64,000 nucleotides of DNA from Dermanyssus gallinae (GCA_003439945.1 QVRM01002479.1:62001-126000), one strand, 5' to 3'. Positions 34,885 through 47,072 are shown, counted from the first letter of the stretch. The notes: generated by a model not told the origin, from the letters alone. Made by a program: numbers and translations.

Positions 34885-36345
34885 ATAAACAATTTCTATA
34901 TAAATGCAGTCAGAAATCTAGCTCTAATTTGTATTTCGAGCTTTAAAAAAAATAATTTTTATAAACGTACACGAGTGAAACGAATACAACGAAACGCGCA
35001 TACCACACACGCACAATTGTGGAACATCTACCATTGAATTACCCTGTTCATAAATTTCGCTTAGGGAAAGCGCTTTAGGAATGTATCAAGATCTTAGAGT
35101 GCAAATATACCTAAACTCTGTGACCACGAAATACACAGGATTAGCTTTTTGTTTTGTCTCTCGTATATACATATCTCATAACGTGTTATAAAAATATATG
35201 GCATTATTTAAGGGAATATAAAACGAAAAGATCCCCCCACTCCGAAATAGAAAGACTGTTAATCAGCAGAATGCAAAGCCTAAACAACTGAAACCAACAG
35301 GAAGCAATACGTAGGGCTACCCTGGATACTGGACAAATTCTGCAGAGGCTGACGACGTAAGACACTGTTACGAACGTTGTGCCCTTTTCAAGAACGAGGT
35401 AGAGCTACTCTCACGGAACTTAAGTCTCGAAACTTTCCCGGGTTGGAGTTATTTTGAAGATAGGAATCAAAAATGCGCGTGAACATAACATGACTATAAC
35501 TATCATGTGCATGTGCTTGAGGTCTGTGCATACGAGCCTCATGTACAATTCTACGTCACACAAGTTAGACAACTACTCTGATGCCACGAAAGCCCTAGAC
35601 TTGTTCGATGCCATTAGTTCCTCTTTGCTTAAGCAAGAGTCTATCAAGTATCGGGATGCTAACGCAGACTCGCTTATTGCCGTTATTAAGAATGCTTCAC
35701 CACAATTTAGATAAAGATTTTTTTTATATGGACTTGTTTTGCTTTAGACTTAAAATCGAAAAAGTAATTCGCATGTATATATATGGCTTCTTGGCAGCAT
35801 TGTAACATTACATATAACTCGCATTTCTGGTATACTACTGGGTGTTCTGCCATGTTGCTAATTCCGCTATCGACTGAACTAGGCATCTCACGCATCTAAA
35901 ACGCTCCTGAGAATCATAAATCCCCCCGTGCTGGGCAACACGTGATGTAACCCATAAGCGACAAACGCCCTCGTTAGATGTCTATTCTTAGATACGGCTG
36001 CTTGCCAGATCGTTTTTCTCATCGTTACCCAAATGTAGGTTCTGCATGCATTGCACTATTGCTTCACGAACCAGAAGAGTGAGCGAATTTCTGCTCCCTC
36101 ATCTAGATCTTGATGCTCTGCCTGTTTCCAGCAGTGAGAGTCTTAGCTATCAAACTCGCGTTAATCGGCGCGCACAGCTGCACCGTATTTTAACGCAATT
36201 GTTGCATTCTGATTAATAAAGAAAGCAAAGTTTGCCGTCGTAAACTTGCTCATTGTTGTGGTCATAAAAGATACGCCGGGATAATTAGTGAGGACTGAAG
36301 GTGAGGCGTCGCCGCTGCTGCCACCACGTTCCGACCAAACATAGC
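34885..36345. other. Mostly unannotated; possible LINE C-terminal trace at 35350-35470
   Basis: A frame near 35350 reads ADDVRHCYERCALFKNEVEL, resembling the H-x4-C half of the LINE C-terminal zinc knuckle followed by its F...R..L helix. The first Cys pair is not visible, so this is only suggestive. The rest shows nothing. Confidence 0.25.
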
Positions 36346-36427
36346 CAAACGTTCCGACAGAGCACGCCGGCCTGTCGGAACCTCCTCTGGTGGAGGTTTA
36401 CAAACGTTCCGACAGAGCACGCCGGCC
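36346..36427. repeat. Direct 27-bp repeat enclosing two hairpins
   Basis: The 27-bp sequence starting CAAACGTTCCGACAGAGCAC occurs at 36346-36372 and 36401-36427. The first copy forms a perfect 10-bp stem GTTCCGACAG/CTGTCGGAAC (36351-36360 and 36372-36381) with an 11-nt loop. A second small stem CCTCC-TCTGGT-GGAGG follows. A related CGTTCCGAC also occurs just upstream near 36327. Confidence 0.85.
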
Positions 36428-38836
36428 ACAAAACTTGAATGTGAGCGAATTATGATTACGAACAGATGCAACTTTTCCTCCGACGGATTTTACCCGTACC
36501 GCCGGAAAAGTCCGCTAGAGCCTTGTGTTCGATTTTTGCGCCTGGCTTCGTTGATGGTACCGACCTTAAGAGAACTGGGTGACGACGAGCATAGGGGTAC
36601 ACGCCACAACCGGTTCTCGAAGTCAGCGTGCCCCCCCCTGCATTAGCATACACTATTGCTTGTAGCAGGCTGAGTGGCAAGCAAGTATGAGACCACTAGT
36701 CGATTCTTACGCGCCTGCACCCCGTTCGCTATCATTGCAGTATTTAATGGCATTATTTCATGGCCTGAGTCGTTCCGGTGCGAAAAGTCCATCCTGTCTG
36801 CTTAAATCTTCTGGTAGTCCAGTTATTACCTATTTCATGTCTATATACTCGTATATACTCAAGAACTACTTGGGTTTCGGCCGGAAGGCAAATTGACGTT
36901 AAGCATATAGTATGTCAATAAAATATATTTGTCTTCGTGTACTTTGCTATTTTGTCGCCCGTTTTCTCTGTTTTATATGTGGGTGCACTGTTGGCCCTTC
37001 ATAATGGCAATATCTCTGCATTGCAACACCTGCTAAAAGATGGTCTCAACGGCAAATTTCTAAATAATGTCAACAAGTATTTCGGCCTACGTATTCATTT
37101 TAACACAAGAAGCTCCAATAGTCACGTGGAAAAAAGGGTGTGCTTTGCCCGAGCGACGCCAATCTATCGAGGTGCAGGATTCCAACCGTTATTTACTATG
37201 TGCTTCTGTAGAGCTCTCCATACTAAAACTTCTGCCAATCCTAGTTTTGAATATACTTAAACTTAATTTAGAAAAAAAATGTTTTACGCCGGAAGCTAAA
37301 TCTAGAGAACTTCTAGTTTGCCACGGATCCTTCGAACCTAATACTTCAAACGCAGGTCATAGGAAGCTATCACTAGAAACAGAAGCCGTAGGTATTTGTT
37401 TTAAGTAGTGTATTAAATAAGGCATGTTTCTGACCGTCGGTTTCAGTCAGCCTAAGTTAGACCATTCTGTCATTGTGACCGGCACTATGGAAGCATTATC
37501 TTATTGGACACGAAAAAAGCTGTCCGAAGAAGCACCCAGCTCTGGTTTGCTGGCACAGTGTACAATAGGTAGCAGCAGTAAGTTCGATACTTTGCATCAC
37601 TTGTTCAGTAGTCAAGTGTTTCTGCAGCTGGTTCTGCTCGATGAAGCAATATATGTTTGTGTGACCAAGTAGCGTTAGCGCTGACGATTACGTAGGTAGG
37701 ATGTAAATGAACGTCTCTCGTCTTTTACTCATGTTTTCCGAACACATGCAACTACTATAATTTTCTTCTAGACAAATGCAACGAAAATCTTAAAGATTAT
37801 TTGTTTAAACTATTATTTAAATAGCCCCACAAAGCAGGCTAACTTGTAGTCTGTTGAGGACGACGCCGTTTATCGTGGATCTGGTAAACCGCTTTCAACT
37901 TGCAACTACCGCGTCGTTGCGAGAATTCCGTAGGCACCTTGAGCAGAAGATGAGAGAAGTGCCAGGAGCGTTCTACAAAACACCGGAAATGTTGGACAAT
38001 ACACATGGATGGAACCGCTCTTCGAGCAGCGTCACGTTCTCACCTGCTTCTCCGTTCATGGGTTCCACCACAAACGGTGCCATTGTCCTGGGTTCGAATA
38101 ACCCTTCCAATAAGTGTCGATGTACATTTTGCGGTCTCATTTGCACCAAATACCATCATGAAACATATCTGTCAGCGCCAGCTATCTGGGTGTTAGGTCG
38201 GTGACATTTTCCGGAGACGCATATACAACATATTCTATATATATTCAAGATTAACGGAGACGAATGCCGTGAGCTTCGAGACTTGATGAACACGTGTAAT
38301 GTATTGTAATTAACCTTAATGAATGTAATACCGAAAAGCGATGTAATAACAAATGATGCATTCAAATTATTAATAAAAGCACCAAATATTACGTAGTAGC
38401 CGCAACAAATGCCATAAGTTCGCACTTTCGTTCGGTTGCCGCGGAATAAGAAAGCCGAAAAAAGAATAAACAGTCTAGACCCGTTCAGCAAGTAGTATCT
38501 CATCTTTTGCTTCGCTGATGCTCGCTCACTCTCAATCGCAGCGTTCAAACGTTAGGCGCCTTTTAACTGGATTCTAAAAATTTCACTTTGCACTAAGACT
38601 AAATATGTCTACGTAAGTAGTAGTAGTAGTAATATACGTAGTTCTTCACATAAACGGTGCCTCTCACATATCGTACGAGTTCCTGTAAGAAAGGATTCTT
38701 TCAGAAGTACGTATGTTGCTAACAGTGCATGTGTGACTGTGATGATTGTACTACACATCCTTTTATGTAACAATAAAAGTGATTTTATGTTCAAGAGCCG
38801 CTTCCAACACGACCGTTATTCATATTCCATAACCAG
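36428..38836. other. No gene recognised
   Basis: Several open frames (36937-37408, 37424-37672, 37854-38204) are about 80-116 codons long but carry no motif I recognise. A minus-strand donor-like AGCAG|GTGAGAACG lies near 38042 without a clear matching acceptor. Confidence 0.4.
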
Positions 38837-38895
38837 TCCCAACCTACTCTGAGCAACCTTTTGCCCCAAGGCAGAAGCAGCAGCAGCAGCAAAAG
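38837..38895 (+). CDS. Candidate plus-strand exon ending in Gln repeats
   Basis: A 59-nt block is preceded by ATATTCCATAACCAG and followed by the strong donor AAAAG|GTAAGTGC. Read from phase 1 it encodes PTYSEQPFAPRQKQQQQQK and ends exactly on a codon. Read from phase 0 it gives SQPTLSNLLPQGRSSSSS and leaves phase 2. The first reading is compatible with the exon candidate at 46413-46490. An internal acceptor-like CAAGGCAG could make a 21-nt exon instead. Confidence 0.35.
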
Positions 38896-39579
38896 GTAAG
38901 TGCAGACTCAGACTTAGGTAACTTCGACCTGCAGCATTCAGCTTTGATGTAAGCTAGACCAGGCACTCGTAGACCCGTATAGTACTACTTGCAATATACG
39001 AGGCAAAAATAAAGGACGTCTGTGTAGGCGGCTGCTACGCCGATGACACTTTGATCTATAGTCATCGGTCGGAACACTCTATCATTTGGTCGGAGCTGGC
39101 GTGTAGCATCGCGAGCCACGGCATTATCGGTGGGCGTAGCAGTAATGCTCTTTTGGTGCTCTATTGGTTGGCGGCAGCAGGGCACGCCCGCAGGACGTTT
39201 CCCTCTTCCCCTATCTCGTTTTCCTCCTCCTTCTCCTGCGTTCCTGTTTGTCCTTTACTTTGCCCCTCTCTCTCTCCTCTTCTCTCTTTTATTCTTTCTT
39301 TCCCTTTCTTTCTCTCTCTTGTTTTTGTCTCCCTATATTGTTCTTGCTAGCTAGATGTTTTCATTCAGCGAGAGTGCAGATAACGTTCTGCACATTAGCC
39401 GAGTTGCTAATGGATGGGCAACATGTGGATTCGACCGCGATACTTTCGGCGGGCCCTGTGTGTTCTTCTCATGGTCGTAAACCGCCCCAAGATCATAGCC
39501 GTCTGTGAAAAATGCCTGCTGCACATTCAACGTTGCCTACGCACATTGGAAAACAAATTTGCGTTGTATTCGTTGCATC

Positions 39580-39581
<2 letters not shown>
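38896..39581. other. No firm gene; possible trace of reverse transcriptase
   Basis: A frame near 39030-39100 reads KDVCVGGCYADDTLIYSH, with the YADD box of reverse transcriptases, and continues without stop to about 39350. No other block was found around it. A CT-rich stretch lies at 39270-39320. Confidence 0.25.

Positions 39582-39607
<26 letters not shown>
39582..39607. repeat. TA microsatellite
   Basis: A short TA run. Confidence 0.9.
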
Positions 39608-39612
<5 letters not shown>

Positions 39613-40507
39613 CGCAATTCCGGCCTTAACAATTCGCAGTTGCACTTCAAAATGTGTTTCGTTTGAGACAAGCGGAACATGTGGCTTCCTATGGCTTCCT
39701 AAATCTTGGCTTGGCTTTTTAGTGAGTGCGAGCTAGAGTCAGTACAAGAATAAACGTTTTCTGTAGGAAAAAATGATCATGAGAAATCAAAAAACACAAG
39801 CAAAGCAAAACTAAGGAATGGCCACGTTTAGCAATCAATAGTTTTGATAGTTTCCCCAACCCACTGCACTCTACAACGAAGCACTAAAGCTATCCTGCAT
39901 AATGCTTAATGGAATACCTGCTAAATAGAAGACCAATCTCATTAGTGTCAGCCTCAGAACGAAAAGGTGATGATGAAGAAGAAAAAACGCTATAGGAGTC
40001 ATTCATTGGCTAATGCTTATAGATAAATAATTATACAACGTTTTTGCTACGACCTTGAGTTCTTTTATTTTGTTTTTTCTATTTCTTGTTTTGTGTATGC
40101 GCACATACAAATACACCTTGACCGACTAATGCACCCTTGTATGCACTGGGTAACAGTCACGTTACTACGGCAGGACTCGTATCGTATACATCTAGGTATG
40201 CATTTTTGTAAGATTCTGAAACCTTATTCCGGTACTGCATTGCGCATGACTGTAAATCTTTCTTGACTAACAAAAAGTAACATGGATATAGTCAAGCATG
40301 AAAGCGCTAAGCGAATTGAGAAATAACCTTTGGACACATAGTTTGCTACGAGCAACGAGTGCGGCTTTGCCTTCCTGCACGTGGTCATACGGAGGTCAGA
40401 GTAACCTCCCAAGGCGCGGAAAACCTCTCGATTGAAGGCTTCGATTAGCTACTGCGGTGACGCTACTTTTAAAGATGTAGTAGTGGTCAGCGAGACCCAG
40501 CTGTCAG
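39608..40507. other. No feature seen
   Basis: AT-rich sequence with no repeat copy and no credible open frame. Confidence 0.45.
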
Positions 40508-40528
40508 TAATATATATGAATATATATA

Positions 40529-40575
<47 letters not shown>
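40508..40575. repeat. TA microsatellite with TGAATA interruptions
   Basis: The left part alternates ATATATATGA units and the right part is almost pure TA. Confidence 0.9.
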
Positions 40576-40643
40576 GAAGAAGAGCCTATACGTAAGCACA
40601 TGGCGGTCTTGTGCAATAGCACAATTTAATGTTATTGATAGGA

Positions 40644-41184
40644 TTAAAGAGCCGTAATAATCATACAAATATTATGTCCATCAATATGAGGTTTCATCTC
40701 GATTGGTTCGAGTTTGAAGTCGTATGTTTTATTACATGGATCTGTGTGCACTGAATTATGCATAACCTGTGGGTGTCGTAGATAATGCCTCGCTCCACTA
40801 AAAAGTGCTACGCGCAGCGTGTCCCACGCAGCTTGATATAAGGACAGCTTGGATTTGTGCGTGAGCTTGAGGCAGTTTTCATTCTTGACAATCAATGGTC
40901 CCATGACTACAGATCTCTCATACACATTAACATACGACGTACAGGATATACTCTATAGGCAGATTGTTTCATACGAAATTTAGAGAAGTAAGCCAGCGTT
41001 TGGCGGCGGATTTATCTTCGCCATAATCATATATGATAAACCAAGCTGCATCAACGTGTTGACCCGGCAGTTCAATATTTTTCGGTATTTCATAGTTGCG
41101 CAGTACATCGTGGCGCGATTTCTTTAACATGTTGCTTAAAGTATCCAAAACAGACATCCTCAGAAGCCCGTTTCTTGCCAACAA
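40644..41184 (-). pseudogene. Unidentified coding-like remnant, minus strand
   Basis: Two successive minus-strand frames look protein-like. The first (41184-40969) ends PGQHVDAAWFIIYDYGEDKS...NFV. The second (40925-40644) contains NENCLKLTHKSKLSLYQAAW and ends GHNICMIITAL before a stop. They are in different frames with stops between them. They could be one decayed gene or element, or chance. I do not recognise a family, and no splice sites tie them together. Confidence 0.2.
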
Positions 41185-43021
41185 TCTCTAGGTTCTGTTG
41201 CTACAAATGTTCGAAGGCTAGAGTACTGAAGGAGTTTACGTGTACAGCACACGTATTTCAAGTTGGAACACTTTCGATGGTCTAGTGTGTGCTTCATTGA
41301 TAGCCTTTAATTAATTACACAGTTGTTTTTGCCATTTCTCAACCAAGTGCCCCCCCCCCCCCCGTGTAGCGCAGTATTTGGAATTTCCACTTAATTAGTT
41401 GGATACGATAAATTAATGCACACTAGGACCATATGCATAGGGAGCATAACGAATAATATGATATCTGATGGATACGTTGTTTCTCTGAAAGTAGCAGCAC
41501 CTTTACACTTTTTGAGGCGGTAGAAGTATGCATCTGATAATTGCTGTTAGATTCGATTTTTGCAGGTCCACCACTCCACCTTTCGACGGCTTCAAACACC
41601 GGTGTGCGTGCATATCTTAACCCCAGGTGCGGCGATATTATCTTTAGTGTTTTGAGCCCTGTGACCTGGCGCACTGTTGCGGCGGAGGAAGCATCGCCTA
41701 GGCGACGCTTTGAAGCTCTTTCTAGTGAGCACAGTGAAAGCCTTTGCTAGGTATTCTGTAGTATACTAATCGTTCGTCACCATACCAACTTCTTCTGGTT
41801 CGACCAACGCCACAATCCTGGAGCAAAAGATGGCGATCTCTTTACCAGTCGACCGCTCCAACGTCTGATCACTGCAAGCTCTGGGATCTCAGTGTAGGTC
41901 GGAGAGAAAATCGGCTCAAACCCTAACATAAACAACGATGACGCTCTCCGTCAGGAGTTGGAGATGAATTCACTCTTCATTACGCGGGGAAAGGGAAACA
42001 CATTTCTAGCGTCCTACACATATGTCGCATCGTAGAACAGTACCATGAAGATAGACATACACGTAAGAACGTGCACATAAACGTTTTGAGAAATACGCAC
42101 AAAGTGCTAGAAATAAGAACACTTTTAAGGAGTTTGTCTTTAAATTTTAGATTATCGTTCATGTCCTATGGGCTTGGAATAGCCGTGAGACATGTCTTCA
42201 ATGCACCGTGGGCCAAACATATTGAGCTATCTAGGGTGTCCCCGACAGTTCCTGTGGGAGCATTGCCGTTGACTCTCAACGGTATGCTTTGTAATCCATT
42301 TTCAATGAATATCGCTTAAAGTAAATTCCTCAACTCAACAGAGAGCGAACCGGCTACACCTGCAAGGCGAAGCACTTATGCTTTAGCCGAACCGGATAAA
42401 AAACAATGGCGACAAGCTTTCTGATTAAGGACGAAGTAATAACAAATGCAGCAGCAACATGAACATCATGAACAACAACAATAGTAGCCGCAGCAGCAAT
42501 AGAATATCGTCACACTATATCAGCTCATCCCGCCTTTGTATTTGTGTATGCGTACCTTCCGGCCCACATTTATGTTTCGTTATTTTGAGACGACAATAGT
42601 TTAACGATCCGTCAGGCAAATTGCCCTCCGTCAGGCAAATTGCCCTCGTCGAAACGCTCTCTACCTCGTCCGGCGGTAGTAAGGCGGTAGAAAACCAAAA
42701 TTTAGGATACTCAATCAGCTAATTTCCGTTGCCGCGTCAAAGGATCTGAAGCTCTTTTTGGACATCGCATGTTCGTCCTTGACACTTGACCTTGAACTTG
42801 ACCGCGTGCCATTTTTCTCCATCCTTCGCTGCCTATATACGCGGCTGTAAACCGTACCCTTACATGGCCGTTTAAAATCCAGTTCACCCAAGTGCGTCAT
42901 CAATGCTTCTGAGCGCCTACCTATTTACATGCCACCTACCAATTGGGTTACCTGATACGAATGGCCGTCCGTTGCCCTGACCACCCACAGGGCTACTTAC
43001 ATGCCTATCATTTTAGCGAGC
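41185..43021. other. No gene recognised
   Basis: A poly-C run lies at 41350-41363. A 20-bp tandem duplication CGTCAGGCAAATTGCCCTC occurs near 42612-42648. Open frames show no motif. Confidence 0.4.
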
Positions 43022-43102
43022 TAAATGGGCGCCTACCTTCCTGGCCAGCTTATGGACGCCTATCCTCCTGGTCAGCTTATGGCCGCGTATCCTCCTGGCC
43101 AC
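43022..43102 (+). repeat. 27-bp tandem repeat, about 2.7 units
   Basis: Units CGCCTACCTTCCTGGCCAGC..., CGCCTATCCTCCTGGTCAGC... and CGCGTATCCTCCTGGCC follow each other. One frame encodes AYLPGQLMD/AYPPGQLMA/AYPPGH, a 9-residue repeat, but a stop precedes the first Met and another follows soon after. Similar CGCCTAY words recur outside the array, suggesting a degraded longer minisatellite. Confidence 0.7.
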
Positions 43103-45211
43103 CGAGAAGAAGGCCGTCAGCCTCCGTGACCGCTTACCTTCGCAGCTGCCTACTTACGCGACCGTATTCCTTTGCACTCATCGGCACAATCGCCTATCTT
43201 TGTGTTCACTCTTACGTCCCCGTGTTGGTCGGCAGGCGGAACGTAGGAAAATTGACAGGCGTACAGGTAACCCTGCCGGCTACTTATAAGCTTATCACCG
43301 ACTTGTCTGCGTCTGCCAGGGTTACTGCGGCCATCTTCTACACGTCACACGTTACAACCACGTACACTGTAAGCCATTTGGACGGTCCTTTTGCTGAAAC
43401 CTTTTGGCACCTCTTCACCTCGGCATCTAAAAATCGCCTGCCTAAATACTAACTACACACAGGCGCCCATGTGCCCTGCAGCCTATACGACCTACTCTAT
43501 CTTTGACTGACTGTCAAAATAACGGCTGACGCTGATCTTGCTAACGATGCGACCGGCTACGTTCCTGGCAAGCTGTGCACCTCGGCACGTGCCTCGTGCC
43601 GCCTCGCTCTACGTGTACGCATCTATCCTGCTGACAACGGACTACCCACGGTTCCTCTGACCTAGACCCTGTCACATGAATACCTATTTACTTCCTTTTT
43701 CAACAACGCAGACAGACCTTTTTCAAATCTCATTTCGTACCGCCTGCTCTCGTTGTGTAGCTCTCGTTGCTGCGGCAGCACATAATCTCTACCTACGCAC
43801 ACGGCAGCACCTACTTTCTCTCCCTCTCTCTCTCTCTCTGCCCGTCTACCTTTTGAGTTAGCTCTTGTGCTGCTGCTGCCCACGTCCTACTTACTAAACC
43901 TGCGTCTACGTCGCTACGTCGACCGGCCCGCTGATGTCGCTAGCGGGCGATCAAGTTACCATCATCGTGGACATCACCTTCAGCTGCAGTCCCCCCTCCG
44001 TTTTCCTTCGACCCACGCTGATCTAGCTGCCCCCCGTCACCTCCGCCACTGTTAACTGAACGCATCGATTGCTTGCTTGCTTCATCGTCGACGAGCTGAG
44101 TCACGCGCGGCTCAGCGAATGTGGGAGACCGTGATGAAGCGCCGGCAGTCAGAAGACTCCGTTGTGTCACCGCATCATTATTATGATCATGATGGGGGAT
44201 CACACTGCTCTGCTTAGTTAGTAGTAGTAGTGGTTGGACTGCACTACCCTACTCGCTAAGTGCTAGCTATCGCTGGGGGTTATGCGAGTAATAGTTGTTG
44301 TATTTGTATCCACAGTACTTCCAGAGGTGGCAGGAGCAGCAACAGGTGTGAGCGTGTGGGGGGGGGGGGGGGGCTGGAGCACGCCGTACTGCAAGCAGTA
44401 CTTTTTTCCAGCTGTACTGACAGAATGTTTTTTCCTGCCTAGGACGCCAAGAGAGTTTACGTATTCGACGTCTCGTCGGCCGCAGGCTTCAAGGCCATCC
44501 ATTACAAGCGTTTATACATGTTACGTACTAAACGTGTGTTACAAACGAGTGTGTTTAAATCATTTCGGCAAGAAACAAATATACGTATACATAACCTTAG
44601 CGAAACATCTTAATGCCGCAGGCTATATCGTTTTCAAAGAGGAATTGAAGTCGCGCAGGAATCGGAAAAACCTCCTGGTGACTCCAAGTGTCCTAGGAGT
44701 TATCGGCCATCTCCTCCGCTCCGTTCCGTCGATATACTTACTACTCTAGACGTACGAACGTGCTAACGATGCATACAGAGGAATCGTGGTGTCGTATGTA
44801 TATATGTGTGTGTGTGTGAAAGAGATAACAATATGTAGAGAAGCAGGTAGATAGTGGCGGCGAAACGACACGTCTATGTAGCCGCTATCCGACTTTCAGT
44901 TGTTGGTGGCCTGTTCGTTATCAGGCCGCGAACAGGTCACGCGGGCGATCATCAAAGGCTGCTGTTTCGAGCGGCAGGCGATGCTGCCCATCGTGCCATC
45001 CGAATAACGATACATTTCTTCATCTCCATCGCTCTCTCTCTCTCTTTCTTTATCTGCTCCATTTAGGGTGATGCGCTTTCGGCGCCAAAAGAAAATTCTT
45101 AAACTGTGCTTCACGTAGCCAAGCAACTGTTGCGACTCCAGGCACGCTGCCCTAACGCAACGTGACTGCGCTTTCACACAGCTAAACTTTCAGCAACCTA
45201 TAGACATTCAC
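43103..45211. other. No gene recognised
   Basis: A GC-rich area with CT runs (43817-43841), a poly-G run (44358-44373) and GCAGC-type repeats. Multiple open frames on both strands argue against any one of them. Confidence 0.4.

Positions 45212-45279
<68 letters not shown>
45212..45279. repeat. TA microsatellite
   Basis: About 33 TA units with one AAA interruption near the start. Confidence 0.95.
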
Positions 45280-45283
<4 letters not shown>

Positions 45284-45459
45284 AATAAATCTGTTTTTGC
45301 TTGTGTTTGTGTACGTATATACATATGGTAGCCTAATGTACATTGCATTGAGTCTACAACCACACACACACACAACCTTATATAGTATGAAAATTTCGCT
45401 GCCCGTTGTGAGATAAAGTTTCTGGACGTAAAACTTAGAGTATATTGCTCAAAACCACC

Positions 45460-45677
45460 GCAACGTTTTATTTTTGAAAGCCGTCAAGGAAGACGCTAAA
45501 TTGCTTAAGAAGGTCTCTGTGAAGTGGTTAGGTCAATACGCGAAGGAATGTTTAGAGTGTCACGCTCGGCATAGGCTTTTTCGACGTCTTATTGAAGGTA
45601 ATCTTGAGGGGAATCGAGTACGCCCTAGCAAGGCGACGCATGAAAGAGCACTAAAACAGCACAGATGGAACTTTTAG
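45460..45677 (+). other. Unidentified Lys/Arg-rich open block
   Basis: A frame ending in a stop at 45675-45677 encodes KAVKEDAKLLKKVSVKWLGQ... and ends SKATHERALKQHRWNF. It has a protein-like charge pattern but no recognised motif, and there is no good acceptor in front. It may be a last exon, a fossil or chance. Confidence 0.2.
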
Positions 45678-45869
45678 TAAAAACAGTAAATTTTCTATGT
45701 CCATAACATAAAAACAACAACAACAACAGCTAACAACAAATACATACCAAGCTGACAAATACAGCACATCGGAACGACACATCAGAAAAAGTCTGTATAC
45801 TGACATATAGTGATGAACCACACCTGCACGCCCTGTTCTATCTAACCCCCATTCGTTCGATCTCCCCCT

Positions 45870-45885
45870 TTCTCTCTCTCCCCCC

Positions 45886-45966
<81 letters not shown>
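45870..45966. repeat. Compound CT/TA microsatellite
   Basis: CT repeats (to about 45917) pass directly into TA repeats. Confidence 0.95.
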
Positions 45967-46412
45967 TTGAATCACTACTTTCTAATACTACTCCGTTTCT
46001 GTCAACTTTCGCTTGGGTGTCTTTGGCAGTAAGCTTAGCTACGTTAATTAATTTTCCGTTTAAGTTGGCGCGGTGATGACTTCACTTTCATTTCCTTAAT
46101 TACATTAGGGCATTGTGTCATTATCACAGCAATGTATACATGACTATAGGTGGAGGACTGGAACTCATTAACTTAGTATATATTTACGTGCGCTAGGAAA
46201 AGCGTCTACATTTCATTTGTACTGGTCTGTTCATACCATAACCCTGTGCTTTGACGCATCGATCGGTAGACCTGAAGTGTTGGCTAGTAGTCCACCCCAT
46301 GACCAAATAGAAATAGATCATATGGGCAAGCTTAGGTTTTCAGGTTTCTCAGTGGCAAGCTATCTTGGCGCTATCAAAGCCACCCGCTTGCGACTGAATC
46401 GGCATTTTGCAG

Positions 46413-46490
46413 CCAATCATCAAGCTCTTCTTGGGCCGTTTCCTGGACAGCTTGCACAACTCGGCCGACGACATGATGCTGCCGAGACAG
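46413..46490 (+). CDS. Candidate plus-strand exon, 26 codons
   Basis: A 78-nt block lies between the acceptor CGGCATTTTGCAG and the donor AGACAG|GTACCA. In phase 0-0 it encodes PIIKLFLGRFLDSL followed by HNSADDMMLPRQ, a very protein-like sequence with an amphipathic helix pattern. It is phase-compatible with the exon candidate at 38837-38895 upstream. The family is not recognised. A longer exon from an acceptor at about 46354 is an alternative, and the opposite strand is also open. Confidence 0.35.
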
Positions 46491-46614
46491 GTACCAAACA
46501 ACCGCATGACATTTTTCCTTCGACGTCGCTCGCGACCATCGTGCCCGGACTGGCTTCGGCTATTCCTGCTAAATTCCACTTTTCGAGCCTGTCAGCGAGC
46601 GAGTTTGATTGACA

Positions 46615-46629
46615 TAGGGCCCTAACAGC
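46615..46629. repeat. Target-site duplication, left copy (SINE copy 5)
   Basis: TAGGGCCCTAACAGC, repeated exactly at 46810-46824. Confidence 0.95.
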
Positions 46630-46809
46630 GTCGAGCCCGGTGGCGTGGTGGGACTGAGTCCCGCCTCGCAACCAGAGGAGACACATAGGTGCGCGGGTTC
46701 GAACCCCACCGTTGCACATTTGTATTTATGGGGGTCCGTCTATGAGGCAATGTGAAAAACAGTTCCGTGGACGTTAAATCTTGGCTGAGGGTCGGCCCGA
46801 AAACTTTAT
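46630..46809 (+). mobile_element. tRNA-derived SINE, first family (copy 5)
   Basis: A full-length copy with box A TGGCGTGGTGG (46641-46651), box B GGTTCGAACCC (46696-46706) and the 3' end GGCTGAGGGTCGGCCC...AAAACTTTAT. The perfect 15-bp duplication fixes both ends and gives a length of 180 bp. The sequence is close to copy 3, so both are probably recent. It has no coding capacity and should depend on a LINE for movement. Confidence 0.95.
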
Positions 46810-46824
46810 TAGGGCCCTAACAGC
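46810..46824. repeat. Target-site duplication, right copy (SINE copy 5)
   Basis: An exact match to 46615-46629. Confidence 0.95.
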
Positions 46825-46993
46825 AACCGTCAACCAATGAACGAGTGCCAATTAACATGAAGCCAATGCATCTAACGACGTCATCGCTTCGCTGAACGCG
46901 ACGTCAAACCGACGAGGAATACGAGTAGGAAAAGGCAAAGGAGGAGCAAACTAGAGTGACGGCGAGAGACGAATCGTGGCAGAGAGAAATTTA

Positions 46994-46999
<6 letters not shown>

Positions 47000-47062
<63 letters not shown>

Positions 47063-47072
47063 GAAGAGAGAT
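47000..47072. repeat. Compound TA/GA microsatellite
   Basis: TA repeats up to about 47029 continue as GA repeats with a GC interruption. Confidence 0.95.

Noticed and set aside
44640..44710. SYRP-like peptide suggesting another reverse transcriptase piece
   Set aside because: Only four residues match and no flanking blocks follow.
46420..46719. Minus-strand 99-codon frame over the SINE and its flank
   Set aside because: The N-terminal third is antisense SINE. The same artefact recurs over other copies (MCNGGxRTRAPMCLLRL...).
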